DNA of 12,641 nt from an uncultured Saprospiraceae bacterium (GTDB lineage Bacteria > Bacteroidota > Bacteroidia > Chitinophagales > Saprospiraceae), in contig CALHUZ010000366.1 in the NCBI GenBank assembly GCA_938039305.1, positions 1 to 12,641 on the forward strand. Direction: 5' to 3'. The notes below the pieces were generated by a model. The model had not been told where the DNA came from and searched no databases. It saw only the letters and a program-made list of their open reading frames with translations. The position numbers were made by a program, and so were the translations under genes. Of the stretch, positions 8,226-12,641 are shown in pieces (the stretch's first letter is position 1; every line of letters begins with the position of its first letter).

Positions 8226-8696
8226 ATGCTCAGTAGAAAAGTGATAGCAACCCATGTGACAAACTTAACAGATGCAAGATATTTTGCAGCAAGAGGAGTA
8301 GATTATTTGTTATTTGATCTTGATAGCATTTCTCTTGAGAAGACAATCGAGATTAAAGAATGGGTGGAAGGACCTGAGATAATGCTATTGTTTTCAGAGC
8401 AATCTTTACCATTGTTGGACGAAGCCATTATAAAACTATCTCCGGTTGCGATAAGTGGTAAAGAAGCAGGAGTGATTGCGGAGATGGCCCATATGTCTGC
8501 ACATGTAAATATCTTTAAGTGGACAGAAGAAAGATTTGAATACGATGATAGAGATTTCTTTGTATTAAAATCATCTGACCAACTTGCGACCTTAACTCAA
8601 GGTGATGGAGCCATTATTTCTGGTGGTGAAGAAGAGGCTGTAGGAGTTAAAGCTTTTGATATGCTTGATGAGATATTAGACCAATTAGAATCCTAA
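8226..8696 (+). CDS. Short TrpF-like barrel protein, probably not catalytic
   Basis: The 156 residues resemble phosphoribosylanthranilate isomerase at both ends. The N-terminus VTNLTDARYFAARGVDYLLF (11-30) matches the KICGIT..eDA...GaDylGF start of TrpF. The C-terminus GAIISGGEEEAVGVKAFDML (128-147) matches the phosphate-binding Gly-Gly and the GvD/Gvk strand. The family is about 200 residues, so some 50 are missing from the middle of the barrel. The catalytic Cys position reads Thr9-His10 (IATHVT where TrpF has KICGIT). Loss of the Cys plus the shortened barrel argue against isomerase activity, and no other trp gene is nearby. The frame is intact and coding-like, so it is not an obvious pseudogene. 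It could be a ligand-binding or structural derivative; function is unknown. Confidence 0.65.
   Translation: MLSRKVIATHVTNLTDARYFAARGVDYLLFDLDSISLEKTIEIKEWVEGPEIMLLFSEQSLPLLDEAIIKLSPVAISGKEAGVIAEMAHMSAHVNIFKWTEERFEYDDRDFFVLKSSDQLATLTQGDGAIISGGEEEAVGVKAFDMLDEILDQLES
8260..8292 (-). promoter_or_regulatory. Candidate promoter for the ATL-sulfotransferase pair
   Basis: On the - strand, TAAGTTTG (8267 down to 8260) is a perfect TAnnTTTG match, with a TTG at 8292-8290 after a 22-bp spacer. It would start transcripts near 8253, about 38 nt before the ATL start codon. The whole element lies within the coding region of the divergent TrpF-like gene. Confidence 0.4.
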
Positions 8697-8714
8697 AAGC
8701 TCTTTACAACCAAT

Positions 8715-8748
8715 AAGAAAGGATCGTTTTTTATTTGATCAGCTTCTT
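8715..8748. terminator. Weak candidate bidirectional terminator hairpin
   Basis: Imperfect inverted repeat between convergent genes: aagaa-ag-gatc, an 11-nt T-rich loop (8726-8736), then gatc-agc-ttctt. It overlaps the last codons of the CotH-like gene. The T-run is in the loop and the stem is AT-rich, so termination strength is doubtful. Confidence 0.25.
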
Positions 8749-9822
8749 GATTTTCTTTTCATTCTTGATGATCTTATAAAAGCTCTCAATGAACTTTTTC
8801 ATCCTCTTCTTAGACCCGTCAGAGAGATATTGACAGTCATTTAAAGTTTGGAAGATGGCTGTTTCTTTTTCTATAAAGGTTGCCACACCTATCTTTAACT
8901 CTTCAAGACTAACTTGTTTATCCATAAAGTGTCTCTGTGTAACTTCTGTTATGGGGAGATTTTCTGGGGCCACCGCATAGTGATTATTGATAATGCCAGA
9001 ATAGTCAAAATCATAAGGAACACATATCAACGAGTTATCTTTAAGACGTCTGTATAAATCTGTGTTATGACCCTTACGTGCAGACCAATCTGAATTAGAA
9101 ATCATATATTGGAATAAGCACATTTTTATATATTCTTCTCTGTTTAAAGCTGTGGTCGCGATCGTTTTATTTTTTATAATTTTCGTTGCAGTTCTTATCT
9201 CAAAGTCGTCGTCATCTTCTAAAAGCAGTGCATTAAGGACGTCATCATCACCCTCCATAGTAACCGTGATCATCTTCGACCTTCGAGCATATGGACTGAC
9301 AACCGCGTGGAGATCGTAAATGATCTTTTCCATTCTAATTGCCTCAGCCATGCTTTTATTTGTGTTACACTGAAAGACAATTTTGGTTTTGTCCATACCC
9401 TTGGCAAACCCTGCGACTTTTAATTCTTTCTTTTTAATATTTATTTTGACAGGAGCAAGTCGACATATTTTTCTTCTTGTTTTTCCACCTAACTCAAAGC
9501 TTGACGAGAACTCATAGACTTTTCCATCTATAGTGACAGTGATACTGCCTTCTGTGGCTTTACCATCTTCAAAGTTCTTTTTTATCGTCTTTACTTTAGA
9601 AGAGATAGAGATATTTACATCCTTAGCCTTGTAAATAGTAGCATACAAAGAAAGAGAGTCGCTACTCGATGCTAAATCTGTAAAAAGTGAGCCTTTATCC
9701 AGACACAATTTCTCCGTCTTATATTCACATATTGAATATGAATAGGAAGGAGTAATTATTGATACAAATGATATGACTACAAAAGTAAGAACACGCGCTG
9801 TGAATTGAGTTGATGCACACAT
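8731..9822 (-). CDS. Exported protein with CotH-kinase-like motifs
   Basis: The 363-residue protein starts with a basic-then-hydrophobic segment (TARVLTFVVISFVSIITPSY, 8-27) that looks like a signal peptide, suggesting a periplasmic or surface location. The body resembles a Bacteroidota family with CotH-like motifs: RKICRLAPVKINIKKKEL (117-134), QYMISNSDWS (238-247) with HN at 252-253, and VPYDFDYSG (268-276). CotH proteins have an atypical protein-kinase fold in which a late D-containing strand (PWDFD-type) binds metal-ATP, and spore-coat CotH phosphorylates serine. The N/DW-HN-DFD order fits that pattern, but kinase activity is an inference. A Lys-rich C-terminus ends the protein. It starts 5 bp after the stop of the PycTM-like gene, so the two are probably co-transcribed. 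An unrelated secreted protein with chance motifs remains possible. Confidence 0.65.
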   Translation of the reverse strand: MCASTQFTARVLTFVVISFVSIITPSYSYSICEYKTEKLCLDKGSLFTDLASSSDSLSLYATIYKAKDVNISISSKVKTIKKNFEDGKATEGSITVTIDGKVYEFSSSFELGGKTRRKICRLAPVKINIKKKELKVAGFAKGMDKTKIVFQCNTNKSMAEAIRMEKIIYDLHAVVSPYARRSKMITVTMEGDDDVLNALLLEDDDDFEIRTATKIIKNKTIATTALNREEYIKMCLFQYMISNSDWSARKGHNTDLYRRLKDNSLICVPYDFDYSGIINNHYAVAPENLPITEVTQRHFMDKQVSLEELKIGVATFIEKETAIFQTLNDCQYLSDGSKKRMKKFIESFYKIIKNEKKIKKLIK

Positions 9823-9827
9823 GATAA

Positions 9828-10472
9828 CTACATTATGAAGATGAGTAAAAGTGTAAGAACAGTAGAAACTATTAATCCGACAATAAAAACATTAAAGGCT
9901 ATTCTAATCAGCTTCATCTTTTCGGCGAGCCTCATACCGATGTGATAAAAATCATTAGAAAGAAACTTGTTGACAAGTTTATCATCATTTAAAACCTCAT
10001 TAGAATAATTTAAATATTCCCCTTTTGACATAAGGCCGAAGTTTCCAAAAAAGAATGGGCTTACTTGACTACGGTCTTGAATTTGAACTCCTTGTCCACC
10101 AAATTTCCCTGGCCTCAAAACTATGACTGATATACAAACAGTTGCTAAGCAAGTTGATATAAGTATTACAAGAGGGATAAAAAGATACTCTTCCTTGATT
10201 TGATCCATATATGGAATCATGAATGGCAAAATGAAGGTGAGCATCAAAGCATTGAGACTTAGTAAAACATTAGCTTTTCCATCGGCTAGAGTCGTTAGCT
10301 CAATGTTGTTGCGAAGTTTAGTACGAAGTACGCTAATAGTGTTTTTTGAAAACCCTTCACCACCTTTTTTTTTGGAAGACTTTTTCTTCTTCTTTTTGCC
10401 GGACTTCTTGACACTTATGTCCTTCTGAACATCAAGTTTTTGTTGAGGATTTTGTTCTGGTTCGATTGACAT
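9828..10472 (-). CDS. PycTM-like (Pycsar effector, DUF5706) membrane protein
   Basis: The 214 residues comprise a Lys-rich N-terminal tail (22-36, almost all Lys/Ser), then the signature region LRTKLRNNIELTTLADGKAN (49-68) leading straight into a membrane helix (69-88). A second helix lies at 97-119, a soluble stretch at 120-188, and a final helix at 191-213. The ADGKAN..LSLNA pattern and the FFFGNFG...YLNY segment (140-156) are typical of PycTM/DUF5706 proteins. In Pycsar defence a dedicated cyclase makes cCMP or cUMP after phage infection and the membrane effector then damages the inner membrane. No cyclase, HD domain or TIR domain is encoded nearby, so a defence role is not shown. The coding strand has an A9 run (10365-10373) within the Lys tail. 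The CotH-like gene follows after 5 bp. Confidence 0.75.
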   Translation of the reverse strand: MSIEPEQNPQQKLDVQKDISVKKSGKKKKKKSSKKKGGEGFSKNTISVLRTKLRNNIELTTLADGKANVLLSLNALMLTFILPFMIPYMDQIKEEYLFIPLVILISTCLATVCISVIVLRPGKFGGQGVQIQDRSQVSPFFFGNFGLMSKGEYLNYSNEVLNDDKLVNKFLSNDFYHIGMRLAEKMKLIRIAFNVFIVGLIVSTVLTLLLIFIM

Positions 10473-10608
10473 AGTCTTCTTGAATAATAGTCTAAAGTTA
10501 TCAATTTATTCAGCAAAGAGCCACCGAATATTCATCCGGATATAAAAGTCGATAAGCGGGTTTGTGACAAGATGTTTGTTTAAGTAACATTTGCCTTGAG
10601 CGTTATCA
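10473..10608. other. Intergenic gap with back-to-back palindromes
   Basis: The gap between the thioesterase stop and the PycTM-like start holds two abutting 8-bp palindromes, GAATATTC (10526-10533) and ATCCGGAT (10534-10541). A one-mismatch -7 box on the - strand, TAACTTTA (10500 down to 10493), has a TTTG only 13 bp upstream, which is too short. A separate promoter for the PycTM-CotH pair is plausible but not convincing, and no terminator with a T-run is visible. Confidence 0.3.
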
Positions 10609-11358
10609 TTATTTCTTTTCTATCCACTCGGATTTACCCAATGCAACGGTACGACCATCATGACCTGACATCTTATGACTGTATGAGTTTTCACCTTCTT
10701 GGCTGATACTCATTGAAACAAGTTCGTCGTGATAACACTCTGCCTTGATGTGAATAGTATACTTTGACACCATCTTTGTATCGAAAATATTGGCTGGGAC
10801 AGCTTGCATCATAAGCTTTGTAAAGATGATATTGTTGACGTGATTGTTCCAATCTAAATCATAATGCCTGATCCTATACTGATAGGCTTCTTCGTATTGC
10901 TCTGGTTGAGGTATTTTAACAAGTGGTACTGGCAGTCGATTTCCTTCATCAGGAAGGCCCAAGTCAAGAACACCCTGAGGTATTCTACTTACTTTTCTAC
11001 TCTCTAAGTCCATTAGGGTCCAAGTCGATGCAGCATGCGCTAGAACTTCTCCAGCTTCATCATATACCCTGAAGTCACGATATGCGAATATTCTTTGAAA
11101 CCCAGCCGGGTAGGTGACTACTCTAACTTTTTCACCTAAAGTTGGAAACCTGAAAACGGTTATTTCTTTGCGAAGTATGACCCATGACAAGTTCTCCATC
11201 TCTTTGTCCCAGATGGATATTTTGAGTTCGAGGGCATTTTCCATCGAAGCTTCTTGCATCAACATCATTAGAGCTGGTAGCGTTAGTTTTTTTAGTCCAT
11301 CGATCTCATGTGCACGGATCTTGTACCAGTCTTCATAACCATTGGAGGGTGTCTTCAT
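10609..11358 (-). CDS. Acyl-ACP thioesterase
   Basis: Acyl-ACP thioesterases release free fatty acids from acyl carrier protein by hydrolysis in the cytoplasm. The 249 residues match the bacterial double-hotdog form of the FatA-like family (PF01643). The first hotdog includes the central helix region MMLMQEASMENALEL (31-45), and the inter-domain strand is STWTLMDLESRKVSRIP (111-127). The second hotdog holds the catalytic signature HYDLDWNNHVNN (165-176), with D169, N171 and H173 matching the Asp-Asn-His set of plant enzymes. Purines (agagagaag) directly precede the ATG at 11358, supporting this start. It diverges from xylA across 162 bp. The PycTM-like gene lies 136 bp downstream, so read-through is possible but uncertain. 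Chain-length preference cannot be read from the sequence. Confidence 0.92.
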   Translation of the reverse strand: MKTPSNGYEDWYKIRAHEIDGLKKLTLPALMMLMQEASMENALELKISIWDKEMENLSWVILRKEITVFRFPTLGEKVRVVTYPAGFQRIFAYRDFRVYDEAGEVLAHAASTWTLMDLESRKVSRIPQGVLDLGLPDEGNRLPVPLVKIPQPEQYEEAYQYRIRHYDLDWNNHVNNIIFTKLMMQAVPANIFDTKMVSKYTIHIKAECYHDELVSMSISQEGENSYSHKMSGHDGRTVALGKSEWIEKK

Positions 11359-11453
11359 CTTCTCTCTATCTTAATAGTGCAATCTAATCAAAGTCTCTAT
11401 GCAATCAAATAATGACTGTGATGCCTTGGGTTTTAATTGTATTAGGTTCAAGA

Positions 11454-11484
11454 TTGTAATTTGATACAGTTCTTGATATATTCG
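11454..11484 (+). promoter_or_regulatory. Candidate xylA promoter
   Basis: TTG (11454-11456), a 20-bp spacer and TATATTCG (11477-11484, one mismatch to TAnnTTTG) would start transcripts near 11491, about 30 nt before the xylA ATG. No clear operator for a xylose repressor is seen in the 162-bp divergent region, and no good -7 box was found for the thioesterase. Confidence 0.3.
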
Positions 11485-11520
11485 CTCGTCATTAATTCGT
11501 ACATCAGAAAAAGATAATTT

Positions 11521-12641
11521 ATGTCAAAGGTCATTATTGGTGAAAAGGAGTATTTCAAAGGCATTAAGGCGATTGAATTCGAAGGAAGAGAGTCAGACAA
11601 TCCATTGGCTTTTAAGTGGTATGATCCGAAACGGAAAGTAGCTGGAAAGAGCTTGAAAAGTCATTTAAAATTTGCTGTAGCCTACTGGCATACCTTCTGC
11701 AATGATGGAGGAGACCCTTTTGGGTCAGGCACCAAAACTTATCCATGGGCAGCTTCTACAGATCCAGATCAAAGAGCAAAAGATAAAATGGATGCGGCAT
11801 TTGAGTTTATATCAAAGCTGGGTGTTGATTATTTCTGCTTTCATGATGTAGATCTGGTAGATGAAGGAGATACCTTCAAAGAGAGTGCTCGTAGATTGAA
11901 TAAGATCACTGACTACGGAGTCGAGAAGATGAAGGGCAACAACATAAAAGTATTATGGGGTACTGCCAATCTTTTTTCTAATCCACGATATATGAATGGC
12001 GCTTCCACAAATCCCGACTTTAACGTAGTCGCTTATGCTGGGGCACAAGTGAAGAATGCTATAGATGCTACTATCAAGATGGGTGGAGAAAACTATGTCT
12101 TCTGGGGTGGTCGTGAAGGTTATATGTCTTTGCTTAATACTAAGATGGGAAAGGAGCTCGACAACATGGCTCAGTTTCTTCATATGTCTAAAGACTATGC
12201 GAGAAAGCAAGGGTTTAAGGGTTACTTCTTCATAGAGCCTAAACCAATGGAGCCGTCTAAGCATCAGTATGACTTTGATGCAGCGACTTGCTTGAACTTT
12301 TTAAGACAATACGATCTTATGGATGACTTCAAGCTTAACCTTGAGGTGAATCACGCAACTCTTGCGCAGCATACGATGCAACATGAGATGCAGGTGGCAG
12401 CGGATGCCGGTGCGTTAGGAAGTCTTGATGCTAACAGAGGAGATTATCAGAACGGATGGGATACTGATCAGTTTCCTGTGGATCTCTATGAACTCACTGA
12501 GATGATGCTTGTCTTTTTGGAAGCAAAAGGGTTCCAAGGAGGAGGTATAAACTTTGATGCGAAGACTAGAAGAAATTCTACTGACCTGGAGGATATCTTT
12601 TATGCGCATATCGGAGGTATGGACAACTTTGCAAGAGCTCT
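11521..12641 (+). CDS. xylA: Xylose isomerase, 3' end outside window
   Basis: XylA converts D-xylose to D-xylulose (and glucose to fructose) in the cytoplasm using two divalent metal ions. The frame is open from the ATG at 11521 to the window end, giving 373 of about 440 residues. Numbering runs exactly 7 ahead of E. coli XylA, and every expected residue is present: H108 and D111 in FHDVD, WGGREGY (195-201), E239 and K241 in EPKP, E275 and H278 in LEVNH, D303, D314 and D316 in [16 protein letters not shown], and D346 in NFDAK. The longer N-terminus marks it as the class II form. No xylulokinase, transporter or AraC/GntR-type regulator is visible; these may lie beyond the window. It is divergent from the thioesterase gene. 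Confidence 0.97.
   Translation, partial: MSKVIIGEKEYFKGIKAIEFEGRESDNPLAFKWYDPKRKVAGKSLKSHLKFAVAYWHTFCNDGGDPFGSGTKTYPWAASTDPDQRAKDKMDAAFEFISKLGVDYFCFHDVDLVDEGDTFKESARRLNKITDYGVEKMKGNNIKVLWGTANLFSNPRYMNGASTNPDFNVVAYAGAQVKNAIDATIKMGGENYVFWGGREGYMSLLNTKMGKELDNMAQFLHMSKDYARKQGFKGYFFIEPKPMEPSKHQYDFDAATCLNFLRQYDLMDDFKLNLEVNHATLAQHTMQHEMQVAADAGALGSLDANRGDYQNGWDTDQFPVDLYELTEMMLVFLEAKGFQGGGINFDAKTRRNSTDLEDIFYAHIGGMDNFARA

Noticed and set aside
8731..10472. A complete Pycsar phage-defence system
   Set aside because: The PycTM-like protein lacks an adjacent cyclase, and its neighbours show no defence-island genes; only the effector-like half is supported.
10572..10590. ATGTT/AACAT inverted repeat as terminator of the thioesterase gene
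   Set aside because: The stem is about five pairs and no U-run follows on the - strand transcript.
11953..12264. Open frame of 103 codons on the - strand within xylA
   Set aside because: It is antisense to a fully conserved xylose isomerase frame and has no recognisable features.

Overview
The window looks like ordinary chromosome from a member of the Bacteroidota, possibly of the Saprospiria/Chitinophagia kind. Evidence for this is a DUF4175-type protein next to a small RsbW-like ATPase and YbeY, a three-subunit sdhCAB operon with a single fused cytochrome b subunit, weak Shine-Dalgarno sites, and several matches to the Bacteroidota sigma factor -7 box (TAnnTTTG). The genus cannot be fixed from the sequence. 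There are no RNA genes, insertion sequences, CRISPR arrays or integrase genes, and no clear sign of a recently acquired island.

Left part, + strand (1-3484): a tight cluster of the 3' part of a DUF4175 coiled-coil protein, an RsbW/SpoIIAB-like histidine-kinase-fold ATPase, and ybeY (rRNA maturation endonuclease). The last two share an ATGA overlap. A 186-bp gap with candidate promoter elements leads into sdhC-sdhA-sdhB (3671-7146), a complete succinate dehydrogenase (complex II) operon with intact FAD, Fe-S and candidate heme sites.

Middle part (7166-8696): on the - strand, a Cys-less alkyltransferase-like DNA-binding protein is coupled by a 1-nt overlap to a GTG-started sulfotransferase-fold protein. 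Only 11 bp away and divergent is a short TrpF-like barrel remnant that lacks the catalytic Cys. Each side has a perfect -7 box lying inside the other gene's coding sequence.

Right part (8731-12641): on the - strand, an acyl-ACP thioesterase is followed by a pair 5 bp apart: a membrane protein resembling the Pycsar effector PycTM (DUF5706) and an exported protein with CotH-kinase-like motifs. No nucleotide cyclase is present in the window. This pair is the best candidate for something undescribed. Divergent from the thioesterase is xylA (xylose isomerase), cut by the window end after all its visible metal-binding residues.

The groups serve separate jobs: ribosome maturation and stress-type signalling, respiration and the TCA cycle, possible alkylation-damage recognition, fatty-acid release, and pentose use. 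The functional links proposed within the two - strand pairs are inferred from spacing only.
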